Origin: Triparma columacea
Taxonomy: Eukaryota; Sar; Bolidophyceae; Parmales; Triparmaceae
Assembly (NCBI GenBank): GCA_030267965.1
Contig: BRYA01000714.1
Location: 1,956-32,209 of the forward strand
Direction: 5' to 3'
Length of the DNA stretch: 30,254 bases
This document shows positions 10,559 to 20,726 of this stretch, piece by piece. Under the pieces are notes generated by a model. It saw only the letters and a program-made list of their open reading frames with translations. It made no database searches and was not told the origin of the DNA. The position numbers and the translations under genes were made by a program. Within the stretch, counting starts at the first letter, position 1. Every line of letters starts with the position of its first letter.

Positions 10559-13500
10559 ATGAATCGCGCCCTAGCGATGATGATCATGCTGTCCATGCTA
10601 ATCTTCACTATCCTCTTCTTCCTTGCCCTCTTCGCTAGGAGCCCCATATTCGCGGCGCTCATCACGGCGCTCATGTACACGCTCTACCTATTCCTAGCGA
10701 ATGAAAAGTGAGCGAAGAAGAAAACGTTAGGGGGGAGCTGCACTTGCTTTATGATGAGTTTTACAATCGCTCACCCCACACTCCACCCCCACGCAACCCC
10801 AACCCCCTACACCCCACTTCACCCCCAATCCCACCCCCAGGCTCTCCGTTCACAACGCGCAGGAGTTCGAGAATCGTTTCTGGACAGTTTTTGCCTTATT
10901 TTTTGCCACCACAGTCCTCTTTGCCTCCGATTCCCCCCTCGCCCTCGGTCTCTGGTCCCCCTCTCTCGGCTTCCTCGGCGTCCTGGTCTTCGGCTACGGC
11001 GTCCACGTCTGGGACAGGTGGAGGCACAGGATGGAGGTGGACAGGAGGCCGAAGATTAGGAGGACGCACCTGCCGAGCAGCACGGATATTGACAAAATCA
11101 CGGAGAGGGCACCGTATGAATCGGCGCTGATGAAAATTAATGAGGTGAGAAGAGAGTTAAGGAGGGGGGGAGGGGGGAGCGGGCAGAGCGGGGGAGGTGC
11201 AAATATGACACACTGGTGAACTCCTGGTGAACTCCTGGTGAACTCCTGGTGAACTCATCGTAACCTTCTTTGCGACTCGCTCCGCCCCTCTTCATCGCAG
11301 TCCCTGGCCTCCATTGACCAGGTCCTCATTCCCTCAACAATTAACAACTACATCAAGAAGAATATGGTGGTAAAGGAAGAAAGGGTGAGAAATAAGGGCC
11401 AAGAGGGATTTTTTCACATCAACTCCACACCACACCGCCTCGCCCCTCGCCCACTAACCCGCGAGTCGCTACGCTCACCACCCCCAGGAGATAATCGGGG
11501 TCCTCCAGGAGGCTGACGACAAGGCTCTCAACTTCCTCGTAACCCACGCCAAGCTGGCCCGGATATTCTACAAGATGAAGGACCACAGGTCCATGTCCGA
11601 GCAGCACCGAACCGAGCTCATAGACCTCCTCGCGGTGCACAGGATATCGGCCCTCAACGTCGTTAGCAGGGCCACCGTCCTCGACGCCCTCCAGACCATG
11701 AAGCTCACGGCCAACCCTAGGTGCGAGTTTTGGGTCCGCAACCTCATCATAAGCACGCGTAAAGACGACCTCTCGGAGCTTAAGACGCTGACGGATGCGA
11801 AGGGGGACTACTTCTCCATGCATAAACTGGTCTTTGACGACATCCGGAGCCAGACGGTCCGCGAGGACATCCTCATGCACCTGAAGAGGCAAGCGGACTG
11901 GAGCTGGGCGCAGATGGGGATGGACACCAAGAGGAGCAGGGAGAGAATGAAGAGGCCGTGGAGGAAAATTCTTTCAGACGTCGATGATACCATGCTCAGT
12001 AGCGGGGGGCACTACCCGGCAGGGATTGATAGGAGGTTCGGGAAGAAGGTGAGTATGAGGATGGTGAAAGCGCAAACCCTAGCGAGCCAATATATTCAAA
12101 TGCCCACCTACTCACGTGAAATACCTCTCGCGATTCCCTTCGCCTATCGCGTAACCCGTCCCCCGCGCGCAGGTCCTTTATCCAGGGTGCCTCGGGTTTT
12201 ACAGGGAGCTAGATTTGGGACCCAAGGGCAAGGAGGTGTGGCCTGAAGGTAGCGTGGGGAACCTCGTGTTCCTATCCGCCCGACCTCACATGTACAAGGA
12301 TCTATCGGAGAAGCAGAACTACGCCAAGTTCGCCAAGCTCAGGGAGAGGGGCATGCACACTAACCCCTCCCTGCTCGCGGGGGACATGAAGAGCGGGTCG
12401 GAGTACATGATGAACAACAACATGGAGCCGCTGGCGATCAAGAAGTTCCAGAATTTTGACGAGTACGTCAGGATTTACCCGGAGTTCAGACACGTCTTCA
12501 TCGGGGACAACGGGCAGGGCGACGTGAGGGGCGGCGAGCTCATGCATAATAAGTTCGGAGACTCGCTTGAGATGCTGTACATACATCAGATACAGCCTAG
12601 GGAAAAGGTAAGGGGGGTAGAAGGGGGGGGGGGGCGAAATTCTTATTAATTCAGCTTCAACGACGGTATGATTCAACTAACCCCGCTCTTGTCATAGACC
12701 CACGGGTACGATAGGGAGAGGTACAGACAGATCAAGTTGGACAAGAAGGTTTACTTTTTCCGAACGTATGTCGACGCGGGGCTAGACGCGGCCAAAAGGG
12801 GCATGATCAAACTCACCGGGCTAAGAAGAATATGTCTAGACGCCAAGGTGGACTTTTTCACCATCAGCAAAAAGCAGTGGCCGAGCAAGCAGAGCATGAT
12901 CGACAGGCGCAACGAACTCAACCAGGATATATATAGGTGAGGATGCAGGCGGTGGTGCGTACTGCAGCGTCCTTGCGACTCACTTCGCTCGTCGCTCACG
13001 CGCTCCTCACCCCGCAGAGTCAACGAATTCATCGTCCCCAAGGGATTGCAAAAGTGCCCCTACATCCTATCGTCGCCCCGCTTCAACATCAACGAGCGGG
13101 TATCTACCACCTACGGTTCTGGCTGGGTCAGATCCTTCGACCCCGTACACGACATGTATAGGGTAGAGCTGGACTGGAGACCTCTCGACGTTCAAATCGC
13201 AGAGATGAACAACGAGGACAACATGAGCATGTCCTCGTCAATATCTTCGGCCTCCCCTGCATTTGGTCAAACAGCAGCGGTTGCTACTTCAAGCGCAGCG
13301 GCGGCAGTGGACGTCTCGGTCGTCAAATCTGAGGCTTCCACCAACCTACTCGAGACTGTCGTTGAGGGAGAGGGGGAGGGCTTCGATGAGGATGAGGAGA
13401 TCACCACGGCTTCCTCCAACGCTGCCTCCTCTCGGGCCTCCCCGTCGCGTGCCATGTCTATAAGAAGCGGTGCGTCGACGCCGCCCTCGAGCATCGCACT

Positions 13501-15823
13501 CAACGACACCTACTCGGTAGCCGACAGCGACAGGGAGTTTTACAGGAACATCCACGATGAAGGCACTATAGACAGGCACGTTGAGACTTTTCTCCTCAAC
13601 GAGGCGGCCAAGGGGAGGGATGAGCAGAACAACAGCGGTTCCATGTCCCCTTCTCACTCCTCGGCTTTCAGCCCCGCTTCGGCTGCTGCCTCTGCCGCCC
13701 GCACCCCGCTGATGAGCAACCAGAAAGCCGCAAGCATACCAGAAATTGGACTTGGGGCATCGGCCTACACTGCCTCTTCCGACGACCAGGCTCTCGACGG
13801 TCTCGACGTCTCCTCCTCTCTCAACAATAGCAGCATGGTATCCTCCTTGCAGCCCAAGAAGAACACCACGATCGCCTACGTAAAGTCTGACTGCGTCTTC
13901 AAGTTCACCCCGCCCTTGCTCCCTCAGTTCGAACCGGCTCCCGAGGGAAATAGCATCTTCTCGTTCTTTGGAAAGGGGGGGGAGCAGCCAAGGGAGCCGG
14001 CCAAAGTGGGGGACAACGTCAAGACCGCCTACGGGACCGGGAAGGTTTTGGAGGTCCGAGAGGACGAAATTGTGGTCGTAAGCATGGACGGTTGGACCGC
14101 CAAGGCGTACCTGAGGGAAGGAGATGTCGAAGTTATCAAGGAGGGGGGGCGCTTTTTCGGCCTCTTTGGAGGTTTTGGGAACAACAAGGCGAACGAAGAG
14201 CAAAAGGAAGAGACAGTTAAGATCGGGGACAACGTCAAGACGGTGTATGGAACTGGAAAGGTCGGGGAGGTTAGAGAGGACGAGATGGTGGTAGTCAACA
14301 TGGACGGATGGACAGCCAAGGCGTACCTAAGGGTCGGAGATGTTGAGGTAATTGAGATAGAGAAGCCCGAGGGGGGGGGCTTCTTTGGTCTATTTCGAAG
14401 GGGTAAGGGGGGGGCTGCGGATCAAGAGAAGCTGGTCAAGGTCGGGGATAGTGTCAAGACCGCGTACGGAACCGGAAAGGTTGAGGAGGTTAGGGAAGAT
14501 GAGATGGTGGTTGTTGACATGGATGAATGGACAGCCAAGGCTTACCTAAGGATTGGAGACATCGAGGTTGAGGTTATAGAGAAGGAGGCTGCGGGGGGCT
14601 TCTTCAGACTCTTTGGGTCGCGAATGAGTGGGAAGGAGGTCATTGTGATCGATGATGATGACAAGGATGAGGAGGAGGACGAGGGGGAGCTGTTCAACGT
14701 AGGAGAAGAACTAGAGACGGCGTTCGGAATGGGAACGGTGGTCGACATAAGGGAGGAAACAGCACCTGTCGTGGTCAAGATCGAGGACGAAACGGACAAT
14801 CCGGATGAGACAGAGACTGAAAGTGAAAGCGTTGGGAAGGTCAGAATTAAGGTAGAAGAGGGGGAGGAGAAGGAGGGCGAGGACAAGGACAAGGAGGCGG
14901 AGGAGGGGAGTGTTGCGGTTAAGGGAGGGGACACGGACGGAAAGGAGGGTAGTATCGTTGGAGTTTCTTCGACTGATGCGACTAATGGGAGCGAGAGGAA
15001 GAAATACATCCTTACCGTTGAACTCGAGGGCTGGGGAGCCAAGCTGTACTGTACACAGGTGGAAGCGAATAGATGGAGGAAGAAATACAAGAAGAAGCAC
15101 GGACAAGGCTTTTTCGGGGTTATTGGGCACATTGTGAGGAGAATGACGGCTGCGCCCCCGAAGAGGGAAAGCCCAGTGCCCAAAACGCCGCCAATGCTCT
15201 CGGAGCAGTACTACTGCGACGCGGCGAGTGTCGAGGTGGGGAGTATGGGAAAGGGTATCGTTGAAGGGTTCAGAGGGGTTGACAACATTTATACTGTGCG
15301 GCTGTCTTTCGGTATCAGTTACGTGCACAGGGACAATCTTAGCCATTGGGTCGAGGACGGGTGCGAAGAGGGTGCATCTGTGCTGTGTTACGTGGGGGGT
15401 GGCAAAGGAGTCGTGACGGGGGAGCTCGACAGCGTCGATGAGAAGAGTGGGGTTCACAAGGTTGTGGTCAAGTCGGGGGGGATGACTTGCTACCTTAACC
15501 CCAAGAGCATTGTAAGGAGGATTACGGCGCAGGTGGCAGATGAGGTTCACACTGGGTTCGGGGACGGGACGGTGGTAGGCTACAGGATGGAGCACGGAAT
15601 GTTCGTGGTGAGGTTGGGGTGGGGCGCTACGGTGTATTGTTTGGGAAGTGACTTAGAGCGGGTGGAGAAGGATGTAGATGGCGGAGGGACGGGCGGCTTA
15701 GGAGGATGGTTGAGCGGGCTCTGGGGCGCTCAGGAAGTAGGAAAAGGAGCCAAGGTGGGGAGGAGGAGCAGAGCCCAAAGTATCAGTAGCGAGAAGGGGG
15801 GGCTGGCGAATAATGCAAAGTAG
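10559..15823 (+). CDS. membrane-anchored APP1-type phosphatidate phosphatase domain fused to about eight SH3-like repeat modules
   Basis: Seven exons: 10559-10707, 10841-11144, 11301-11384, 11488-12048, 12173-12607, 12698-12936, 13018-15823. They encode 1525 residues, and every junction keeps frame with GT-AG borders. The first 110 residues hold about three hydrophobic segments (MIMLSMLIFTILFFLALF, WTVFALFFATTVLFA, LGFLGVLVFGYGV), i.e. a membrane anchor. A helical region follows, then the HAD-type APP1 domain. It has the nucleophile motif ILSDVDDTMLSSGG (first Asp at residue 343), LYPGCLGFYREL, NLVFLSARPHMY, and the acidic motif HVFIGDNGQGD (Asp 478). This family dephosphorylates phosphatidate. 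A Ser/Ala-rich linker (about 650-880) leads to repeated modules of the form VKxGDxVKTxYGTGKVxEVREDE, starting near 614, 919, 991, 1064, 1150, 1328, 1373 and 1429. Three of these are near-identical. The module near 1150 is split by a long Glu/Lys/Asp insertion. Confidence 0.88.
11213..11256 (+). repeat. 11-bp minisatellite, four perfect units, inside intron 2 of the APP1-fusion gene
   Basis: Four perfect copies of CTGGTGAACTC lie in the intron 11145-11300, upstream of the acceptor. Each copy carries the GGTGAA core, a possible cryptic donor. The 11-base period excludes a coding role. Confidence 0.9.
14000..14584 (+). repeat. three near-identical SH3-like modules, period about 216-219 bp
   Basis: Modules begin at 14000, 14216 and 14435. 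Each encodes about 48 residues with KVGDNVKTAYGTGKV, EVREDEMVVV, MDGWTAKAYLR and GDVEVI, separated by linkers that share GGxFFGLF. The DNA itself is highly similar between copies, so the duplication is recent compared with the other, diverged modules of the same protein. Confidence 0.9.
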
Positions 15824-15906
15824 TAGACTGAAATACGTTTTGATTGAGAATCGTTAGTCACAGTCATCCACATTTTCACATTCCTGTATCCAATTTTCGA
15901 GAGATC

Positions 15907-17157
15907 TTAAAGTGTTCTTTTTTGTTGGAGGCTGCAGAGAGTGTCAGTTTCATTGGTGAAGTGGATATTTGTGGATTTTGCCCGTCGTTTGGTGCCTCTC
16001 ACCTTCTTCTTAAGCGAAACGAGGTTCATCCTCCTCTGACGGTACGCACGCCTCGTATTCAGTAGTTCAACGCGTTTCCGCCTTGCCCTCAAGTAAAGGC
16101 CTTTAATCTTCGTAATAACGAGGGAGCAAAGGGCCGCAAAGAGCGGGACACCGATGATAACGTAGGCGGTTGTGAGGAGAAGTCCGACGTCTCGAGTGTC
16201 GCCCGGAGGTTGGAGGCCAGCCGTCGACATTGCAAAGAAAGAGAACGTCAGGCCGGTGATAACGCTGAACTTGTAGTACATACATGTCCACAATACACCG
16301 ACCCAGAGCCAGATTAAGTAGAGGAGCACGAATATAGACATATTAAGGTGAATGAAGATCAACGTATGGATCCTTCGGAACCCTCTCGACACTGCTCTTG
16401 ACACTGCAGATTTGCAGCTGAGGGCGTGGAAAGGAGCCGTCCAGACCTTGTTCTTACAACACCTTCCGTTGCAGCTTTGGCGCCTTTCGTTATCGTTATC
16501 GTTGTCTTTGTTGTCGCCATCGTCTTCATTGTCAACCTTCACCAAAGTCTCGAGCAACTTTTTGTTTTCAATGTCGATTAAGAGGGAGAGAGCAGCGAGA
16601 ATACAGGTGGCTCCAACTAGGCTCCAGAAGATGGCAAGAAGGCGCCAGGGAGATTCCTTCATACGCAAAAGGCCGAAACCCACTCCGAGGCCAGCCTGGA
16701 CACCATAGTAGATCCCCTCGGCGTAAGAAGGCTCGGGGCAGAGGTTGGGATCCGACGGAAGGCACGAAGCGAGAATAAGTTTTTGCATAAGAACCCCACC
16801 GACGAGGATCCATGAAAGAAGTCCTGCAAAAACAATTAGAGCGGGATTCTCGAGGGTGAAGAGCAATGTACGACTGGTGGCAGTCCATTTCTTCTCATCT
16901 CCTCCGCCCCTAGCCATTCTTCGTAGTGCAATTGGACTCGTGTTAGGCTCGCTCGCGGCTTCTTTATCATCTTCGTATGGTGCAAGACTTGGCCTCTCTA
17001 ACCCTAACTCTCGTGCCGAATTCTTGTCGAGGCTTGGCCCCCCTTTGGGCTGTTGATATGTAGGTAGGTCCCTGTCTGGAGGAGTATCACTTGTATTAGT
17101 TGTATTAGTTGTATTAGTTTGTCCTTTCTCAAACTGGTGCGCGGCGTTTGCCAGCAT
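15907..17157 (-). CDS. two-pore potassium-channel-like membrane protein
   Basis: A single 416-residue exon. The N-terminal 95 residues are hydrophilic, including an NTTNTTNT run coded by a 9-bp microsatellite. The membrane part has four hydrophobic helices arranged as TM1-P1-TM2 and TM3-P2-TM4. TM1 is ALIVFAGLLSWILVGGV. The first pore loop reads YYGVQAGLGVGFGLL (GVGFG near residue 159), and TM2 is AIFWSLVGATCILAALSLL. A loop rich in Asn/Asp and Cys follows. TM3 is FVLLYLIWLWVGVLWTCMYY, the second pore loop is FSFFAMSTAGLQPPGD (near residue 311), and the last helix is AYVIIGVPLFAALCSLVI. The C-terminus is strongly basic. The overall plan is K2P-like, but neither filter is the canonical TxGYG/TxGFG, so ion selectivity is uncertain. 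It converges with the APP1-fusion gene (83 bp between stops). Confidence 0.75.
   Translation of the reverse strand: MLANAAHQFEKGQTNTTNTTNTSDTPPDRDLPTYQQPKGGPSLDKNSARELGLERPSLAPYEDDKEAASEPNTSPIALRRMARGGGDEKKWTATSRTLLFTLENPALIVFAGLLSWILVGGVLMQKLILASCLPSDPNLCPEPSYAEGIYYGVQAGLGVGFGLLRMKESPWRLLAIFWSLVGATCILAALSLLIDIENKKLLETLVKVDNEDDGDNKDNDNDNERRQSCNGRCCKNKVWTAPFHALSCKSAVSRAVSRGFRRIHTLIFIHLNMSIFVLLYLIWLWVGVLWTCMYYKFSVITGLTFSFFAMSTAGLQPPGDTRDVGLLLTTAYVIIGVPLFAALCSLVITKIKGLYLRARRKRVELLNTRRAYRQRRMNLVSLKKKVRGTKRRAKSTNIHFTNETDTLCSLQQKRTL
17092..17119 (-). repeat. 9-bp microsatellite in coding sequence
   Basis: About three copies of TTGTATTAG on the plus strand; on the minus strand they encode the NTTNTTNT run in the N-terminus of the channel-like protein. 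Confidence 0.8.
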
Positions 17158-17251
17158 CTGTGTTTGCAGCTTTGGGAGAGGTGAGGAGAGAGACCCTCAA
17201 AAAAGACAGCTCAGACCCAGACCGAATCCCAAACCCAATCTCACCACCATT
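17158..17251. promoter_or_regulatory. 94-bp bidirectional promoter region (channel-like gene / GCSH)
   Basis: The start codons of the channel-like gene (minus) and GCSH (plus) are only 94 bp apart, so the two genes must share this short control region including both 5' UTRs. No specific element was recognised. Confidence 0.6.
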
Positions 17252-17786
17252 ATGCTGTCTGCCAGTCGTATCCTCACCCGTGCTGCCCCTCGTGTTGCTT
17301 TCAACGCAAGTAGGAGCTTTGCAACTAAGTTTACCCCTGGTGAGTTCATTAATGGCATTTTTCATCGACAGGTCATGCACTGTCGGACTCGTCCTACTCT
17401 TAATTATCACTCTTCTTACCCCTATCTGGTCAGCTCACGAGTACTGCAAGATGGATGGGAATATTGCGACCATTGGTGTGACTGACTTTGCCGCTGCAGC
17501 CCTCGGAGATATTGTTTTTGTGGACCTTCCTGAGGTCGGTGATGATTTTGACAAGGGAGACTCTTTTGGATCCGTCGAGTCCGTCAAGGCTGCCTCTGAT
17601 GTGTATGCCCCTGTTGGTGGCACCGTCGTCGAGATCAATGATGTCCTCTCTGACGAACCTGGAACCATCAACACCGCCGCCGAGACTGAGGGCTGGTTCA
17701 TCAAGGTGGAGATGTCAGACGCCTCCGATGCTGACGAGCTCATGGACGAGGCCGCTTACGCCAAGCACTGCGAGGAGTCAAGCTAA
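17252..17786 (+). CDS. GCSH: glycine cleavage system H protein, mitochondrial
   Basis: Exons 17252-17339 and 17434-17786 (94-bp intron, GTGAG donor, CAG acceptor, phase 1) encode 146 residues. H protein carries the lipoyl arm that shuttles the aminomethyl group between the P, T and L proteins of the mitochondrial glycine decarboxylase, needed for photorespiration and one-carbon supply. The first 25 residues (MLSASRILTRAAPRVAFNAS) are a typical Arg/Ser/Ala-rich mitochondrial presequence. The mature domain starts TKFTPAHEYC and contains IGVTDFAAAALGDIVFVDLP. The lipoylation site is SVESVKAASDVYAP with Lys 81. The C-terminal GWFIKVEMSDASDADELMDE is conserved. The length is normal. The invariant HEW of many homologues is HEY here. 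Confidence 0.95.
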
Positions 17787-17924
17787 AAATGCCCAGCCGC
17801 AGTCATTTGGTTTGACACAATTATAGGACAAAATAAGACGAGGAGGGAGAGAAAAGAAAAAATAATCCAAGAAGAAGGACCACTCAGTTTTCAGAGAATA
17901 TATTGAAAATACGTGTTTTCCAAA

Positions 17925-19263
17925 TTAGTTCAACCGGACCGGAACCATTGAGGACTTCGTGTCGGGCTCAAGATAGATGAACTTGACGTTACTGTTTGTC
18001 TTTTTCCCAAACTCAGAAGCGGTCTCTGTCTTCCAGTCCCGGTCGTCGTTGGGGGGCAAATAGGTATGATCTGTCCTCCAAGGATCGACGCTTTTAATGG
18101 GTCTTGCAGCCTCGGCATCCTTCTTCACGTACTGGGACCTCGCTTCTGTTTTCCAATCCCGATCATCGTTGGGGGGCAAATAGGTGTGATCCGTCCTCCA
18201 AGGATCGACGCTTTTGATTGGTTTTGCAGCCTCGGTATCCTTCTTCACGTACTGGGACCTCGCTTCTGTTTTCCAGTCCCGATCATCATTGGGGGGCACA
18301 TATGTGTGATCCGTCCTCCAGGGATCGACACTTTTGATGGGTCTCGCGGCCTCAGCATCCTTCTTCACGTACTGGGACCTCGCTTCTGTTTTCCAGTCCC
18401 GATCATCGTTGGGGGGTAAATAGGTGTGATCCGTCCTCCAGGGATCGACGCTTTTGATGGGTTTTGCAGCCTCGGCATCCTTCTTCACGTACTGGGACCT
18501 TGCTTCTGTTTTCCAGTCCCGATCGTCGTTGGGGGGTAAATAGGTATGATCCGTCCTCCAGGGATCGACGCTTTTGATGGGTCTTGCGGCCTCGGAATCC
18601 TTCTTCACGTACTGGGACCTCGCTTCTGTTTTCCAGTCCCGATCATCGTTGGGGGGTAAATAGGTATGATCCGTCCTCCAAGGATCGACGCTTTTGATGG
18701 GTTTTGCAGCCTCGGCATCCTTCTTCACGTACTGGGACCTTGCTTCTGTTTTCCAGTCCCGGTCATCCTTCGTTGGAAATAAATTTTCTATGTGGCCTTC
18801 TTGGGACTGTTTGGTTGCGTAAGCTGTCTGCTTGGGTGGAGGTGTACCCAAATAGGAGGCTTGAGTTTCCGTTTTCCAGTCGTTCTGGAATGCTTCTGAC
18901 ACGCTCACCCTGCTACCATCTCCGTCCAAAGCTATCAAAGTGTCCCCACTTTCTATTGTGTGAAAGGTCACAGCATTTAGCGGTTGGGTAGCCCCTTCGT
19001 TCAGGAACAATTGAATCGGATGTTTCATGGTTGGGTACCTGTTGGGGGTAGGAGGGGGTGACATGTCAGCATCTTGGGCATGGGAATCAAAGATAATAGT
19101 ATATAGAACATTTGTCACAGTTGACAACCGGCCCTTGAACCCACCTATTCTTAACAGCAGCAATGAGGGCATCATAAGACTCAGGGAGAGCGATTGCGAC
19201 TAAACGGCGCTTATCGCCATAGTGTGCGTTTGTCGCTTGCTTCGGTTCTTCAAAGGCACTCAT
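17925..19263 (-). CDS. protein with a ubiquitin-like-fold N-terminus and six 40-residue repeats
   Basis: Exons 19263-19145 and 19038-17925 (106-bp intron, GTGGG donor, CAG acceptor, phase 2) encode 410 residues. Residues 1-95 contain KRRLVAIALPESYDALIAAV followed by a run ending in GDTLIALDGDG. This has the layout of a KHA- or doublecortin-like ubiquitin-fold domain (a hydrophobic strand, a 'sleeve' helix, then a strand ending in GDxL). Residues 131-370 are six tandem copies of a 40-residue unit beginning DDRDWKTEARSQYVKKD and ending DPWRTDHTYLPPN. Partial, diverged units flank them (NDWKTETQASYLG before, DDRDWKTETASEFGKK after). Tyr/Pro-containing repeats like these resemble microtubule-associated ciliary proteins in style only. 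I do not recognise the family. It lies head to head with the lipase gene. Confidence 0.85.
18048..18767 (-). repeat. six tandem copies of a 120-bp coding repeat
   Basis: The period is exactly 120 bases, so each copy encodes 40 residues with only a few substitutions. Read from the N-terminus, the variable tripeptide positions are AEAAK, SEAAR, AEAAK, AEAAR, TEAAK, AEAAR; one copy has YVPPN where the rest have YLPPN. The K/R alternation suggests that amplification proceeded by two-unit (240-bp) steps. Confidence 0.95.
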
Positions 19264-19403
19264 GAAGAAGGCGGAAGGAGAAAAGTGGGTGTTTTGCTGT
19301 TTTCGAGATGTTTTTCTTTCAGGATTCTTGCAAATTTTCAAGAAGATAACAAAGTCTGAAAGGTTCCACTCTCTACCTACTACCTACTCGTTTTACTTTT
19401 AAA
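19264..19403. promoter_or_regulatory. 140-bp bidirectional promoter region (repeat protein / lipase)
   Basis: The opposite start codons are 140 bp apart. The sequence contains CTACCTACTACCTACTCG at 19373-19390, a short CTAC/CTACT repeat just upstream of the lipase start. No named factor site can be assigned. Confidence 0.5.
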
Positions 19404-20726
19404 ATGGTTGTAACGGTGCCTACCAACCACGATGACGTCGATGAGAAACTGCTGCAGGAGCTAATGTTGCTTAGCTGGGCTTCTTACTTGGGTCCCCACC
19501 CTCGAGTGATTGATGCCCATGCAAGGAGCTTCTACTTTGATGTTCAGTCGAAGTGTCCCTTTGCGCAGAATCTCTCGTTATCGGACACCTTGGAGAGTGG
19601 ATTTCAGGGGATTATGGAGCCGATGAGGCTGGTGAAATTCTTTTCCTCCGATCAGGTTAGGTGAGGAGTGCACTTTGGGTAAAAGTTAAGCCACATACCA
19701 TCATCATCTTGATGGCTCCATCTGAACCACCCCTCCCCCCCTTCCACAACTGAACGCATCACACCAACCCAACCACGCAGCACTCGGGGGGCGTTCGTGG
19801 ATGCGCAGGCGTTCCTGGCGCAGACCAACGACAATAAGAGGATATTCCTCGGGGTGAGGGGGAGCAGCTCTGTTTTTGACTGTCTGACGAACCTCAACAC
19901 CAGCAGGACGAGGTGGGAGCCGGACGAGGACAAGGCCAGGGGGAGCGCAGGCTTTTGCGCCTGCCTTGATATACTTTGCCCCAAGGGGAAACCCATGGTT
20001 CACTTGGGCTGGTACCAGTGCCTTCTAGCCTTGCGGCCCGTTTTCGATGAACTCAAGAAACTTTCCAGAAGCCCTGACGTCAACGAGATCAACTTTTGCG
20101 GTCACAGCCAGGGAGGTGCCCTCGCCTTCATGCTCTGCGCCTGGTTTTTGGAGGAAATGGAGCACACGGTCGTCACACTCGTCCAGAGAAACGTCAGAAT
20201 GAATCTTTGCACGATTGGACAGCCAAGAGTGGGAGACGATAAATTTACCAGCCACTTCATGCACCTCACGAGCATCCTTAGGGACGCTGGATTGATTAAT
20301 ATCCTCAGGGTAGCCAACAGCGGAGACGTATGCGTCAAGTTCCCCCCGGCCGCCGCAGGATACGAACATGCTGTGCATCCCATCGTCTACGAGTATGAAA
20401 CAACAAGCGGAGTGAACGCAGAAATGAACCTGAACGTGAAGATGAAGTTCGGAGACAAATTCGAGTGCAACGAAAAGAAGGCCTTGGAGAAGTTCGGGGT
20501 CGAGGATACCGACGGTTTCGAGAGGGAACTTATTAATCTTGACCACAACAAGGCAGGAAAGACTATCATGACGCGAAACTTGGATTTGGAAAAGATTGAC
20601 GACGTCAAGGCAGCCCACGAGCCGAAAATGTACTACAAGTGTTTCGCAAAGGTGAAGGAAGGGGGGTTGGGGGGGGAACAGAAGGGGGGGGTTGGGGTGG
20701 CGGACGTGAATGTTGATGGGGTGTAA
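19404..20726 (+). CDS. class 3 (alpha/beta hydrolase) lipase
   Basis: Exons 19404-19660 and 19781-20726 (120-bp intron, GTGAG donor, CAG acceptor, phase 2) encode 400 residues. The lipase 3 fold is recognised by KRIFLGVRGSSSVFDCLTNL (oxyanion-loop strand), HLGWYQCLLALRPVFDEL and the nucleophile elbow NFCGHSQGGALAFML with Ser 195. Then come CTIGQPRVGDDKF, the acid ILRVANSGDVCVKFPP (Asp 268) and the histidine in AGYEHAVHPIVYEYE (His 282, or His 285). The triad is therefore complete, which predicts an active triacylglycerol/galactolipid-type hydrolase. There is no signal peptide at the start, so a cytosolic or lipid-droplet location is likely. The last 30 residues are Gly-rich with no structure. 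Confidence 0.93.

Noticed and set aside
12937..13017. Split between an upstream phosphatase gene and a separate downstream repeat-protein gene
   Set aside because: The GTGAG...CAG intron joins both in frame through an AG|A codon, and the downstream exon has no good ATG near its start; kept as one gene, with RNA evidence named as the test.
13346..15595. Long antisense open frames (13346-14203 and 14711-15595, minus strand)
   Set aside because: They lie opposite the repeat-rich exon 7 of the APP1-fusion gene, whose frame has clear repeated domains. The antisense products have no domain logic and arise from codon bias.
18048..18767. CRISPR-like direct repeats
   Set aside because: The units are contiguous 120-bp coding repeats without spacers, in a spliced eukaryotic gene.
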